Shown here in pieces: positions 1 through 12,144 of a DNA stretch of 64,000 nucleotides. Under the pieces are notes generated by a model. It made no database searches. It was not told where the DNA came from and saw nothing but the letters and a program-made list of their open reading frames with translations. The stretch's first letter is position 1, and every line of letters starts with the position of its first letter. The position numbers and the translations under genes are program-made. Source of the stretch: Macrobrachium rosenbergii (Eukaryota > Arthropoda > Malacostraca > Decapoda > Palaemonidae); contig NC_089781.1 of NCBI RefSeq assembly GCF_040412425.1, positions 49,293,227 to 49,357,226 of the forward strand, given 5' to 3'.

Positions 1-485
1 TTTTGGCAGTTATCGTGATTTATATGAAAATATTTCAAAACTGATAAAAGCTACAACCATGAGTTATTTTCTGTTGTATTGTACATGAAATTGTGCACAT
101 TTTCATATATAAAACTTTATGTAACGGTTAATATAGAACAGTGCAAAATTACGACAAAATGAAAACCAAAGAATTTCTGAAATTTTCGGCCAACAACTGT
201 ATTACATTATTCATAAAAAAAGTTTTTTTTAAAAATTCACCATAAATCGAAATATTGTGCTAGAGACTTCCAATTTGTTGCAAAATGAAGGTACATGATT
301 GAATATTACTAGAATGTAAGAGTTTTAGCTACAATTGCGTTTTTCACCATTTCGGGAGTCAAAGTTGACCAAGGTTGAAATTTTTTAGTCGAATATATGA
401 TACGGTACAGAAGGAAAATGACAAGGCACCCAAAAGACAATTTTAGTCGACGTCCATGATACAACCAGTAGGCGTTTCATCAGGG
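1..485 (-). mobile_element. piggyBac-type non-autonomous element, terminal part
   Basis: The right edge reads GGCGTTTCATCAGGG followed by TTAA (486-489), the inverse of the element start at 3640. Reverse-complemented, the last ~90 bp align with 3644-3730, including the shared subterminal GTCGACTAAAATTGTCT. Positions about 40-335 are an inverted copy of 25265-25560. It carries no coding capacity that I can see and is cut by the window start. TTAA target sites and CCCT-starting ends are typical of piggyBac-superfamily elements; the family assignment rests on that and on similarity to the transposase-bearing copy at 3644. Confidence 0.7.
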
Positions 486-689
486 TTAATAAAGAGCACA
501 GGGAAATAACATGAATGAATAATTCATTTGGCGAAAGATACAACCATTTGCCGAAATTCAAATCAGAGCTGCTCAACCGAATGTTGTTCAGTTGACTGGC
601 AGAAACAAATTGAGCTCTTCAGCAATGTTGTAACTACTCTTCCCTGAAAGTGGGCAGGGTCTAGTCACCTACATGAAAACAATAGCACA

Positions 690-775
690 TTAACGTGAAT
701 TTCAAATTTTGAACAGCCGTGGTTAAATGAAACTAATAGCTATGTAGTTACTTGGTAAGTTGCTTATATAAAAAC
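690..775 (-). repeat. DIRS-like terminal repeat fragment (opposite end)
   Basis: This segment is the inverted counterpart of 930-1005: both hold the words for TACATAGCTATTAG and for TTCAAATTTTGAA-like sequence in reverse order. It therefore looks like the outer end of one terminal repeat facing the outer end of another that starts near 886. No element body is attached on its left side; that side runs into the piggyBac-type repeat. Confidence 0.5.
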
Positions 776-885
776 CTTTTAAACTAACTGACAAATTATC
801 AATGCTGACCTTAACCATTGATCTAGTGGGGGATCCACAGCAAAATGAGATGGAGTACCATGCACTGGGACTAAATGATGAAAAA

Positions 886-1215
886 AATGACATTTTTATA
901 ATAAAATACAGTTTTATACTGTATATACTTACCAAGTAATTACATACCTATTAGTTCACTTATACGGCAGCTTGAATTCAAAATTTCAAGGGTAACACTT
1001 AAAATGTCTGCGTAGGTGACCAGTTCCCCTCACTAGCAGGAATATTAATAACAACTTTAGCAGATAAGCTCAATCTGTTCATGCCTTATGTCCATCAGCG
1101 GGGAGAAGGGTGAGCCCCGATCATGTAATTACTTGTTAAGTATATATAAAACTTTATTTTATCATAAAAATGTCAATTTTATATAGGTAACTTAACATAT
1201 AATTACATAGCTGAT
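886..1215 (-). repeat. DIRS-like terminal repeat plus internal complementary region, relic
   Basis: 886-944 and 1122-1180 form an imperfect inverted repeat of about 59 bp, both carrying the motif ATGACATTTTTATNATAAAAT. Immediately after the second arm, 1181-1215 resembles the reverse complement of the other end at 724-775. An outer-end complement followed directly by the complement of the opposite outer end is the layout of a DIRS internal complementary region, and the same layout is clearer at 7728-7822 and 14721-14812. Confidence 0.55.
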
Positions 1216-1224
1216 TCCCACACT

Positions 1225-3400
1225 GATAGGAGTTGGGATACATGGACATATTCTACTCCAAAACATTCATTACTTACTAAGATAAGTAACGAATTTAAAA
1301 TAGATAAACTGCTAGAATTGAAAAACAATGCTTGTCGTTACTTATCAGTTAAGAGAGCTACTGCAGATGGATACTGCCTCTGGTTGGTGCTCATCTCAAC
1401 TCATACTGGCGTGGCAGTATAGCCATGGGTTGCCTCCTGCTTAGTGGGAAATTTGCAGTGAAGGAAGTACTCCAATGGCTAGCAAAGCATGATAGGTGTC
1501 CACCCTTGCCCTGGGTGAAGCACCAAAATAAAAACAACCAGACAACATTGTCACCTGCACTGAGATAAAACATAACCCATCCAATGAGAGTGGCGTGTGT
1601 TTCAGGTACATTGTACCACAAAGGTTCAAGTAAAAATCTACACCTTATTACAAGGTGAAGAGACAGTAGGAAAAAAATCCTATGCTTCCTTCCACAACTA
1701 CCATGCCAGTTACTAGAAAAGGTCTCAAGGTACTGGAAGATTTCCACACTGTTTTAACTTCCATTAAAATTTGTAAGAAACGAAGAACGATTACATTTCC
1801 CAGTCAGTCGAAGGCAGAATGGACGTACGGGGCATAAAATGCATGCAAGCTACAGAGGTAGACGCTACTCTGATGTCCTTAGCTTTATTTAAAAGTAGGC
1901 AAACCTCTATCATAATTCTTAGTGTGCCTCAAGTTAAAAGTCCATGATGGCAATACGTTTTATTCAGCGGATGAAACGGGTCTTGCCACATCACCATATG
2001 TAGTAGAGGAAGGTCCTCTGATTGAAAACTCCAAATAGACAGAGACCTTCCTATTCTCCCACATGGCTAGGGCTGGAGAGTACTTTGGATGTTTGGAGAA
2101 TGATCTGGTGTAAGGCTGTAGCTGGTGCCAGTTGAGCTTGGAGCTGGTGGGCGCTCGTGGAAGCTAGTGGATGCCAGGCTGTAACCAGCGCCAAATGAGC
2201 TGGGTGTCAGACGAGCTAGAAGCTCATGGCTCTGGAAGCTCTATAGCTGGTGTCAAGACAGTAGCTGACGCCAGACTGTAGCTGTTGCCCGGCGAACTGG
2301 GTGTCAGGCAAGATAGAAGATCGGGATCACTTGATAAGAAAGCGAGACGAGGAGGATGATTATACTTCCAGTAGGACTGTGTGGAATGGAAGTAAAATGA
2401 GCCTGAAAGCTGAGGAGGAAGAGGCTGCTCTGATGTCCCTGGTTTTCACTTAATAAGGCAAAATGCTCTCCTTATGCATTCAAAAATAAGCCCTTTCATG
2501 ATGTGATCTTAGTCCGATCCTGTTTAGGTAAAACCTGAAAGCTTTTAGCTGGACAGAGGGTGCTCTCTTCTTCAGAGCCAATGATGTCCATTAATTTCCA
2601 AAGGTAGAAAGAACGGATCTAGAGCTTGAATGGGTCCTCATTATTAGCTAAATTCCCAAGATAAGGAAAAAAGCGTCTTTCTGTGAAAAGACCTTCTCTA
2701 AACAATGGCATCCTAGTCGAAGCCAGAGACCATGCGGAAGGGTGTCTTCTGTGTAAGGTTGTAGAGAAGAGGAACGCAGGGGATCAAACAAGGGACTCAT
2801 CAGTCATTCAGAATACATCCAGGTTCCAGGAGACCGGATTCCTTCCTCAGTTGGACGCATCAAAGACAAGATAAGGTCGTCAAAAGCTAGGCCCCTGTGC
2901 TTAAACACTTAAATAAGCATATTTGGATACCCCTTACTGATGAAGTATGAAAGATGTAGATCCCCTCAGGAATAGAAGGGGAGTTCTGAAAATGGGCCAC
3001 AGAAGTCTCGCAAGAAGAGGGGTAGAGACTGCAACCTCAGCTTCGAAAATGGCCCACTTAGTCTGATAGACAATGCTAGAAGAATAACGTCTGCAACCAA
3101 ATTAGTTTATGAAATGGACTCCATAGTTCCTGTCAGACCAGGGGACGCAAGATCTAACCGGTGGGAATAACCAGTTCTCACTCTGTCAGCAAGAACTTGA
3201 GATGACTTGAATTGAAAACGAAACCGATCTGTTCACATTAGAGGTTCTCTTGCTTGGAGAGAAAATGAGAGAGGAAGCGAGCCTTTCTTCTCTATGTATA
3301 TACACTAGGACTGTGGTCTCGTCTTGAGAGAACTACGGCAGTCCAGGTGTAAACTAAGGTCAAGGGGCACTGTTGATTGACTGATTATGAAATTTAGGTC
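1225..3400 (-). pseudogene. Decayed DIRS-like coding region with tyrosine recombinase remnant
   Basis: Conceptual translation of the minus strand around 2500-2680 gives, with stops, a run containing NLANNEDPF, then LWKLMDI, then LCPAKSFQVL. The same order (FLAKNEDP, WKVVPL, LCPVYTLKSYL) occurs in the better-preserved tyrosine recombinase of the second DIRS element at 15.7 kb, so this is the core of a recombinase that would catalyse circle integration. The rest (1225-2440 and 2700-3400) has no long frame. 2090-2310 is a degenerate run of AGCTGGTGCC-like words that also appears at 28090-28280. Together with the terminal repeat at 886-1215 this is an old third DIRS-like copy in the same orientation as the other two. 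Confidence 0.5.
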
Positions 3401-3639
3401 TTGAAGACCAAGTGCCGGAACCCATCAGGATTATTCAGCACAGCAATGACGATGAAATATATAAATTAATGATGTGATTGATAACAAAAAGGTGAATGAT
3501 AACATACTGTACTAGGAAAATTCAGTGTTAAATTTTGAACGTAAAAAATGAAGAATGATAGATAAAAACAATAAAAAATATATAAAAAATTTTATATTTA
3601 AAATAAATACTTAATATATAAAATAAATATGACAAGTCT
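3401..3639. other. AT-rich DNA, no feature seen
   Basis: AT-rich sequence between the DIRS relic and the TTAA of the piggyBac-type element. I see no gene or repeat structure in it. Confidence 0.6.
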
Positions 3640-6480
3640 TTAACCCTTAAACGCCAACTGGGAATTAAGTCGCCCATGCGTCGACTAAAATTGTCTGTCA
3701 GGTGCCAAGTGGACGTACAGTACATCGACTACAAAACGTTTTTTTAAATATTCGCAGAAAAAGAGTTATAGGGCTAGTTTGCGAAAGATTTTAAATCACA
3801 CGCCTTCAGGGATGCTGGGAGTTCACGGATCACGCTGTTGTTTTAGTTTAAAGCATTACCCAGCCGTTGTCATTGCAAATTTCTTTCTTCTCGCACTACA
3901 AAGCATTAGCGATGGAATCAGGAGGTCATTTCTTGACACATTCGTGTTTTGCAGAACTTTTGTGAGTGTTAATGCGAACTGTGAAAGTCAACAGGACGTT
4001 TGCAGAGATGTCCCAACGTCGTCAGGACCGTGAAAAAAATATTGCCTGTTGGTAGTGAGCGTGAGGCGAGTTTTAGATTTGGATGCTGGAGAGGGACCAA
4101 GCACCCAAGGTGACCCAGCTTTCTCAACCATCCGTGCAAAATGTATCAAGGACCAAGGACCCTATCCTGTGCCTTTTACGACCCTAGGAAGCATTCGAAT
4201 CCTGAGGGGCATCCAAAAGATAATTTGGGAGGCCTCCAACAAAAGGACATTGATGAGTACTTGTTGGAGCCTTCGATCGAGGGTTAGGAAAGTCCTCATT
4301 TTGATGGCAGTTGGTCATCTAGTGACGAGTGTGGACATCATGCCCGATGTCAGTGATGAAAAAATTTGCCTCAATGTCCGTTGATGGGAGCCAGCCTGAA
4401 AGTGAACAGGAGTTCAGTGGTTTCAGTGCCTATGAAGGAGAGTCTGAGGAGGAGGCACCGATTGTGGCTGGCGGGGACGAGACAGAAAGTGATGGTGAAT
4501 GTGAGGGAGAATGGGCCAGTGGGGGAGGGTGGGAGTCATGAAGGACGTCAGCAAAATTAGGCCCGCTGTAGAAGGTCAGAACGAAGCAAAAGCTTGGTGA
4601 AGGCTGTTCATTTCCTTCAAAGTGAAAATGGGGTGGTTGGAGGACCCCACCCCACCCAACATGCACCCATTCACGGCAGTCTTGCACTGAATCAGAAGGC
4701 CTGGTGCCTCTCACTGCACTGGGGTTCATTCAGCTCTTCCTGAATGGAATTGCTGGAATGCCTCTTTGCAGAGACAGCGGATTACGCCGGGTACTGCCGT
4801 GAGGAACTGCATTTCGTTGTCGTATCACTGGTGGGACCAAAACCTCACGGACAGGCGCATCTTTTGGGCTCCACATCTTCTTTGGAATGATGCCTGCTGC
4901 TGACGTCAGGCAATATTGGAAGTGGAATTTTTTTTTTCTATGCCCAATAGTGCTCGGCATTATGCCCCGTGATAGTTTCCTGGCGTTGGACAGGTATTTC
5001 AACGCCTTCAACCATGGGCCATACCCGAATAACCCTGAAGCCTCATCTTAGTCCGCCCAGTGTTAGACTACATTCGTGAACAACAGTTTCTCATGGTTCC
5101 TTCCAAGAACCTTTCTTTGGATGAGGGATGATGCCATACAAAGGCAATGCAGTGTAAAAGTGTACAACGCCACTATCTTCCAAAGAAATATGGTGTGAAG
5201 TTATTTTATTTACAATTATAACACTGGATCGCCGTGACTTCTCTGTGTATTCCGGGTCTTCTCCATGTTGCATGACACTGTTTTCATTTCTTGTGGATCA
5301 GCTTCGTAACCAGGGATACCATCTGTTTATGGATAATTATTATAACTCGGTATCCCCTGGCCCAGGAACTGTATGAAGCAGGTGTGCATATCAGTGGTAC
5401 CCTTCACTTGTGTTGGGCCCCGAATGTCCTCAAGAGGTTTGCTAGCCAGCCGCAACATCTGGCAAGAGGAGAGACAGAGTGGTGGCGGAAGGGAGATATC
5501 TTTTATCTGTTGGAAGGGGGTCAGAACGGACCAATTACGTCAAGAATCATGAGCCCATCCAAGAAGAGGTCATTCAGCTAAAGAAGACATTTAAAGGGCA
5601 AACTCAGAGGAGTTTTCCACTGTGCCCAGCGGCCTACCATCATTGGGCACTACAACAGGCACTGGGAGGAGTTGATCTTTCATCAACTCATCCAGTATTA
5701 TCCCAGTCTAAGGAAGAACCAGGAGCTAGGTGGACACAGAAGCTCCTCAATACCTCCTTCAGTTGGCCCTCCAGAATGCATATTAACTCTCCTCTACTGT
5801 AGATACAATTCGACACCACTGAAGTTGTCCCACATCCAGTTTCTTGAGGTGGCCGGGAATGGGCTCATAAACTTTAATCCTGAGGAGTGGCCTTCCAACA
5901 CCTCCTCGAACCAGGAGTTCCAGATCTGCCCCAATTCTTGGATAGGGCAGATGTCATCATTACTTGTCAGCCTCAGACGTCCTGCTCCTCAGCCTGACGA
6001 GTCCTTGATGATGCCGCCCCTGCTAAATTCCCTGCTGCCGCCTCCCTCACATTCCAATGTCCCAATATTTTCTTGGACCCTGAAGTCGGCTGCAGGCAGG
6101 GGATCATAATCAAGTTGTTTTGTCCTATCAGGGCGAAAGAATTGATAAATGGGTTTATTGCCATAAGAATGGCAGAAGAGACACCCGGTAATCTGTCGCA
6201 CCTGCAAGGTAGCACTTTGCAGGTTCGGGAGTGTGACCACAAGACATGTTTAATACGGTCATATATTTGGAGTGGGCCTACCGAGGGACATTGGAGGCGC
6301 AATATTTCACTCAAGGGGGATGTATCTACCATCTGCAATAAAAAGCTCTCCCTCCTCCACCTGTACCTCGTCATGTCGAGAGGAAAAAATGCAAGACTCT
6401 TCAATGGAGGAGGAGAGAAACAAGAAACCTTAAAATTCTCAGTCAGGATTACAGTGAGTATTCTGTATTGATTTTATATT
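3640..6480 (+). mobile_element. piggyBac-type DNA transposon, degenerate
   Basis: The left edge is TTAA (3640-3643) followed by CCCTTAAACGCC, the terminus also seen inverted at 42758 and, diverged, at 486 and 25799. The body carries a transposase relic on the plus strand (separate entry). I could not find the matching right terminus; the coding remnant runs into AT-rich simple sequence after about 6480, so the 3' end is lost, diverged or displaced by AT expansion. The right boundary given is only the end of recognisable coding sequence. Confidence 0.75.
4049..6260 (+). pseudogene. piggyBac-like transposase, multiply frameshifted
   Basis: Read on the plus strand with frame changes. The N-terminal part (4049-4540) is acidic (repeated E/D/S), as usual for piggyBac transposases. 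The catalytic core follows: around 4735-5040 a frame ends in LALDRYFNAFNHG; around 5090-5160 come MVPSKNLSLDEG and MMPYKGNAVKVYNA, holding the first conserved Asp; around 5300-5345 comes YHLFMDNYYNS with the second Asp; around 5640-5670 comes a GGVDL block with the third. Around 5745-5900 the text resembles the family's post-catalytic helix region, and at 6190-6260 a cysteine cluster (CRTCKVALC) matches the C-terminal Cys-rich domain. The enzyme would excise and insert at TTAA. At least six frame changes and several stops show that it is dead. Confidence 0.8.
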
Positions 6481-6589
6481 TAGTTTTATATTTATTACAA
6501 GTTTTTATATATTTATTTATTGGTGTTTTGTATATTATTTCGTTTATTTTAAAAAAAAAAGTATTTTTGACCTGATTCCAAAGTTATGT

Positions 6590-6938
6590 ATTGCTAGCTA
6601 AAATAAAAAAATATATATATACTGTATATGTGTATGTATGAATGTGATTTCAATATGTTTATTAAATAAGGATATATATTTATTTTGATATATATATGGA
6701 TATATATATATATTATATATCTATATATATATAAATATATATATATATATTTATATATATATATATAAATATATTTAATATTCTATCATATATATAAACT
6801 TATATATGTTGATATATATATATTCTATATATATATATATATATAGTAGTTATATATATCAACCATATTTATATATATATAATACTATATATATGATTAT
6901 AATTATATATATATATATATATACCGATACACACTGCA

Positions 6939-6972
<34 letters not shown>

Positions 6973-6975
6973 TAG
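6590..6975. repeat. AT-rich simple sequence
   Basis: About 385 bp made almost only of TA and ATAT-containing words with occasional G or C. Short frames here are not genes. Confidence 0.9.
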
Positions 6976-7492
6976 CAATTATTGATCAAGCACCTGAGTT
7001 ATTACACAACTATAAACAAAACTTTATTTTGTGCAAATGATAATACCAAAGTTATTTTCAAACATCGACCAGATTACTTGAAACCTTTAACAAAGAGTGA
7101 CAATGATAAAGGTATAACGATCCCATAAACTTATTTATCACTTGAGAAAATCAATGTAACTTTATCAATTATGGATGAGGTAAGCGCAATTATTAAGTTA
7201 TATCCAGATTAGTGGAATATGGGTTATCTTCAACCAGCACTGTAACTATCTCTCTGGTTTTATTTGACCTAGATAAGTCTCAGGTGAACAGATACATCAC
7301 TTACCTTATACACACTCATTAATGTCTCTAATTACTGGTGATCAAAATGAAACATTATGTTTTCATACCTTTAAACAAACAGGTTTATTTCTAAGTTCAA
7401 AAGTTATATGTAAAGTTCACAATCTCAAAAGATTTACCATTAATTGACAACAGTGTAAGATTTAAGTATTTCTTAATCAAGCTTAATTCACA
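6976..7492. other. AT-rich flank of DIRS element 1, no gene seen
   Basis: AT-rich unique-looking sequence. I see no coding potential, RNA gene or clear repeat. It resembles in composition the gaps at 13993-14328 and 22712-22923, so the two DIRS elements may have inserted into one background. Confidence 0.5.
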
Positions 7493-7730
7493 AAAATGAT
7501 ATTTTAATGATAAAATAAAGTTTGTTCATACTTACCTGGCAGATATATATATAGCTGTATTCTCCGAAGGTCCGACAGAATTTCAAATTTCGCGGCACAC
7601 GCAGTGCCGGTCAGGTGGTTAGTACCCATTCCCGCCGCTGGGAGGCGGGTATCAGGAACCATTCCCATTTTCTATTCAGATTTTCTAACGCCACTGTCTC
7701 CTGAGGGGAGGAGGAGGGCAATATTAATAT
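7493..7730. repeat. DIRS element 1 terminal repeat (left in window)
   Basis: Inverted copy of 13807-13992. Shared features include the AT-rich GATATATATATAGCTGTATTCTCCGAA block, the GGTTAGTACCCATTCCCGCC block and the ATTCCCATTTTCTATTCAGA block. It extends about 35 bp further out than its partner, as the two DIRS ends usually differ at their tips. Confidence 0.85.
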
Positions 7731-7822
7731 ATATATCTGCCAGGTAAGTATGAACAAACTTTATTTTATCATTAAAATATCATTTTGTTCATGAGACTTA
7801 CCTGCCAGATATATATATAGCT
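7728..7822. repeat. DIRS element 1 internal complementary region
   Basis: The first part (to about 7782) is the exact or near-exact reverse complement of 7495-7547, the outer tip of the left terminal repeat. From about 7783 (TTGTTCATGAGACTTACCTG) it is the reverse complement of 13955-13992, the outer tip of the right terminal repeat. The junction therefore predicts both element ends and is the template bridge that DIRS replication uses to make circles. Confidence 0.85.
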
Positions 7823-8166
7823 GAATACCACCTTTGGAGGGGGTAGAGACAGCCAAGAATTAGGAAAAAACCAATTATTGGTAAAATTATTTTGGTTCCT
7901 TATCTGATAGCGTAGCTGACTGAGTGGTTACTGTCACTCTAGTCTGCTTCTGCTTTACTAGAGACCCCAGCGAGGTAGTGACCTATATAGCTGGCGACTT
8001 CTAGATGATCTGTCAACGGGGCGTGACCACAATGTGACTAGATCATAGACCATACAAAGAGGACAAAAGAGCATTACTAACCACCTAACCAACACCTAAA
8101 GCGTTAGTTTGCAAAGGATTGGGAAGACTGCCTCCAGTAGTCGACCCAACAACCACAAAAACACAA

Positions 8167-9230
8167 TTAAAAAGGGGATAGGATCAGAGTTACCCCTGTC
8201 CCCAAGGTTGCTGAAGCAGCAATGTATGGTCCCAGCGAAAAGCAATTTTTTATGCTACCTAAACATCTTGCCAAGAGTGTGAGGCAAACACCGAATTGAT
8301 TTTGCCAAAATGTGGCACTAAGAATGTCACTGAGTACCATATTTTTCTTGAACGCCATGGAGGTAGCAACTGCCCTCACCTCGTGAGCGTTAACTCTCAA
8401 CAACTTGAAGTTGGAGTCGTCACAACTAGAGTGTGTCCCCAATGACGTCCCTAATGAAGAATGCCAGTGCATTCTTCTGACATAGGTTTAACTGGTTGCC
8501 TCACAGAACACCATAAAACATCCAAGGGACCACGAGTGTCCTGTGTTCTTTTTAAGGTAGTACTTGAGAGCTCTAACTGGACATAGAACTCCCTCAGGTT
8601 CCTGTCCAATAAGGTCTGCTAAACCTTTAATTTCAAAGTGTCTAGGCCAAGGGTTAGAAGACCTATCATTCTTAGCCAAGAACTTAGGGCTTAAAGAATA
8701 GACAGCATTGTGTTCCTTGAAGCCCACATGACGGCCTCGAACTTTTGTCACTCTCTTATTGCCAGAGACGGAATGCCGTTTCGAGTAACATCCTTAAGAG
8801 ATGCAGAGTGGAGAGGCTCAAAAGGACTAAACATCAAAACTTGAGCATTACGTCCAAGTTCCAAGCAGGGAAATTAGCTGAGGAACCTTGGACGTCTTGA
8901 AAGAGCTCGTAAGATCGTGGAGGTCCTTATTGTCAGACAAAGATAATCCTCTGTGTCTGAATACAATCAAAGCATGCTCGATAACACTTGATAGTTGGAA
9001 CTGCTATATCGAGTTTTTCTCTTAAGTAAAGGAGAAAATCCGCAACCTGGCTCACAGTGATAGAGGAAGAGGAAAAGCCCTTCTTTCTACACCAACCTTT
9101 GAAGGTTGCTCACTTCGCTAGATATATCCTTTAGATGAAGAACTTCTGGCTCTAGCGATGGCCCGTGCCACCTGGCCAGAAAAACCCCTTCGCTCTGACC
9201 AAGTTTCGATAGTCTGAAAGCAGTCAGGTT
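8167..9230 (-). pseudogene. DIRS element 1 tyrosine recombinase, decayed
   Basis: Two minus-strand pieces remain. 8488-8751 carries SPKFLAKNDRSSNPW and LCPVRALKYYLKKN, matching the central domain of the element 2 recombinase. 8167-8472 carries NAHEVRAVATSMAF, the H-x-x-R catalytic box. In the latter the stretch where the nucleophile Tyr should follow reads WQNQFGVCLTLLARCL and has no Tyr, so the copy could not cut and rejoin DNA. The upstream part (8752-9230) is recognisable only by position. The enzyme would have integrated the circular cDNA. It sits at the 3' end of the element, next to the internal complementary region, as in the family. Confidence 0.75.
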
Positions 9231-10200
9231 CAGAGCGGGAGATTCAAAGATATCTCGTGAAGTGGGTTTGTATGAGCAGGTCTGCTCTCAGGAAGGGTCC
9301 TCGAACGTCTACCAACCAGAAGAGAAACTCCGAGAACCAGTGGTTCAAAGGCCAAAACATGGGGATGAGAGTCATCCTCGTCCCTTGTGAGGCCGCGAAC
9401 TATGCGATGACTTCTCCCAGAATTTAGAACGGGGAAAAGGCGTAAACATCTATTCCCGTCCAATCCCAGGAAGAGCAACTATCGCAACTGCCCCAGGGTC
9501 GAGTACAGATGAGCTTTATAGAGGAGCCTCGCTGTTCTTGAGGTCGTGAAAATATCCACAAGATGGCGACCCCAAAATTTCCAAAAATCTTGGCAAACCT
9601 CCTGATGAAGGGTCCATTCCTTCGGCAGGAGTTGATGGCGCCAAAGAGAGCAGGTCTGCTCGAACATTTTCGACCCCTGCAACAAAACTTGTGAGAATCG
9701 AAATGTTAAATAGCATAGGCTCAAAGAATAATCTCTCTTGCAAGGCTGAACAGGGAACAAGTAGTATTGTCCGAGTTTGCTAGAACTACACGATTGCAAA
9801 CTTGGACTCAAGAATTGGCGAGCTAAAAGATAGCCGCCAAATCTTTGAAGTCGATGTGCCAGGACACCTGTTCCTCTCTCCAGGTTCCTAACACTTTCCC
9901 TCTAGTGTTGCCCCCAACCTGTTGACGACCCTACGGAAAAACAACACTAGGTTGGGGTTCAGAAGCTTGAGGGAGATCCCTTTCTGCAATTTCGTTGGAT
10001 CGAGCCACCACCACAGATCCTCTTTATATAAGGAAGAATTCTCAATTCCTCTTTCAAGTCTTCCTTGCTTTGCCAGTTCTCCAACAAAAAGAACTGAAGA
10101 GGCCTGAGATGCAGACTCCCAGAAAACAAACTTCTCCAGCGAGGAAATGGTCCCCAGCAGACTCATTCCTTCCTTCACCTAGCATGTTTCCTTTTCCAAG
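9231..10200 (-). pseudogene. DIRS element 1 RNase H-type region, decayed
   Basis: Minus-strand fragments in different frames. 9888-10178 includes DLWWWLDPTKLQKG, like the W-W segment that precedes the DIRS RNase H domain. 9479-9811 includes KEWTLHQEVCQDFW followed by WGRHLVDIFTT, the conserved region downstream of RNase H in DIRS pol. 9230-9478 includes LTRDEDDSHPHVLAFEPL. In life this would degrade RNA in the RNA-DNA hybrid during replication. No fragment is longer than about 110 residues and several frame changes separate them. Confidence 0.65.
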
Positions 10201-10299
10201 AAGGCCGAACTTTTCATACATAGAAGTTGCCGTTCTTGTGACGGAGACGCTATAAAAGCCGCTGAATAGATCTGAATTCCCAGACACAATGGACAGTGA

Positions 10300-11090
10300 G
10301 GGGATCAGCTGCAACTTCTCCACAGACCAGAAGTCCCAGGGACTTCACGAGTTGCAGAGTCAACTGAAGGTCCTCCAGATACCTTTTTCGCCGATATACG
10401 CCGAATCAACCAGTCGTCCAAGTAGAGTGAGATCCTGACGTAATACAGATGCAACTGCATCGCAACGTTTTTCATGAGACGTGTAAACACCCTCGAGCAA
10501 AATGTGACGCCAACAGCATCTGGTGTTCCCAGGCGGTCAACCATCCAAGTACTGACCAGACCCAACGTTGCTTAACTTCGCTGATCGGACGAGAAGCGGT
10601 GTTTTCAACGTGGTATGGCGTTGTGCAGAGTCCAAAGCAGAGAGCCCTGAACTGGTACGTCTAGTCCCCAAGACAACCTGAGATACTTCACCGAACGTGG
10701 ATGAATTGGGGCGTGAAGATAAGTATCTTGGAGATCCAAAGATACCATCCAATCCCGGGATGAAGGGCTCCTTGCAGTATTGACTGCTGTTCTCCATCTT
10801 GAACTTTTCCTTCCGGACCAAGTTGTTCGACCTGTTGACGCCCAAGACGACGTCTCCAGCCTACTGAAAGTTTTGGGACTAGAAACAATCTGTAGTAAAA
10901 ATCCCGGGAACACCGAGTCCAAGACCTGTTCCACTGCTCTCCGCTTAAACATCTGTTCGAACAGGTCAAACAATTTTCTGTTTGACAGGAAGGCAGTTGG
11001 GAAACAAAAACAAAAGAGGAGGAGACAGGAAGGGAATCAAGTAACCTCTCTCTAACAGTAGGAGGGACCAAACGTCTGCCCCTCACTCTT
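10300..11090 (-). pseudogene. DIRS element 1 reverse transcriptase, decayed
   Basis: Reverse transcriptase motifs lie in order on the minus strand but in three frames. 10605-10973 contains DWMVSLDLQDTYLHAPIHP, the first catalytic Asp block. 10305-10565 contains FTRLMKNVAMQLH followed by YLDDWLI, the YxDD active site. An upstream frame has FKMENSSQ, equivalent to the FRMLTV segment of element 2. The enzyme would copy the element RNA. Frame changes between motifs and stops elsewhere make it non-functional. A frame over 10688-11086 covers the same DNA in a wrong phase. Confidence 0.8.
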
Positions 11091-11329
11091 TCCAGGCTTG
11101 TGCAAAATGAAGCCTGGTTGCAAAGGGAGTCTGGAGATGAAATGGAGTCACTTGCTACCTCTCTTGAAGTGACATTCCTTCGGGGAAAAAACTCTCTCTC
11201 GTGGTGCGGGTCTCAGTTGCTTCCCATGGAAGCCCCTTTGTTATGCAAACATTTAGCTTTCGTTTACTTTTTGTATCATGAGATCGGTGCAATATTTTAT
11301 GAAGGAGATGCAGTTTGAATGTCGATAAC

Positions 11330-12140
11330 TTTAGTTTTGAGAAAAACGATATTTTTGCTTCTCTGTGTATTTATTTGCTTGCTGTTACACAGTTTGATGT
11401 TTTATGACATAATGAAAAGCCAAAAATAGACCTGCAAAGTAATATAACTTGCTAAATGAAGCTAAATGAATTGAGTGTCAAAACACGGCTCAGGTTGGGC
11501 AGCGTTATGTCTTACTTAGTCAAGCTCTGAGCTGCTACTGACTGACTGCCACTGACTGCCCTGGAAGGCATTCCTGTCTTCGCTGATGCGCACTAGGTCC
11601 ACAGGTTGCCATAGATCGCATTAGATATTATTATTTCATAGCTAAAAGGAAATTACCACCGATATACTGACAATATCATTACATTATATGAAAAATGTAA
11701 TTTGACTATGATAGGTTTACTGTTTTGTTTATAACTCCTAACTGTGGCGAACTTTTAAATAAAACTTTCTGAGAAGATAGTCAGGATATGTATGATGCCA
11801 TATATAAAATATCCCAGAAAATTTTTGATTTCCGATTTTTCACAAACGCCCTTAAGACAAAGACAACTGCAAAGGTGGAGAGAGAGGAGCCGACGTTGAA
11901 AAGTCTCAGGAAACAGATCCTTAAGAAAAAAGCAGAGTCTGATAATCAGAGGAAGAAGAAGACGAAAGAAGTTTCTCTTCATACAAAGGCTGTGACGAAA
12001 GAGGATGTTCTTCCAAAGTAGCTGGTGGGTCTTGGAGTGAGTGGTGAAAGTAGTTCCGATTTACGATTGTCGTATAAATGGGAACTCCCAGCGGTTGTAA
12101 GAAGTCATTTCAACTAGAGTAAGGATAGTAAACATAAAAA
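11330..12140. other. Unclassified block interrupting DIRS element 1
   Basis: AT-richer than the flanking DIRS sequence and without recognisable DIRS coding text on the minus strand. A plus-strand frame at 11788-12021 is Lys/Glu-rich (77 codons), but I see no motif in it and the start is arbitrary. The block may be a nested insertion; I could not find terminal repeats or a target duplication. Confidence 0.4.
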
Positions 12141-12144
12141 ATGT

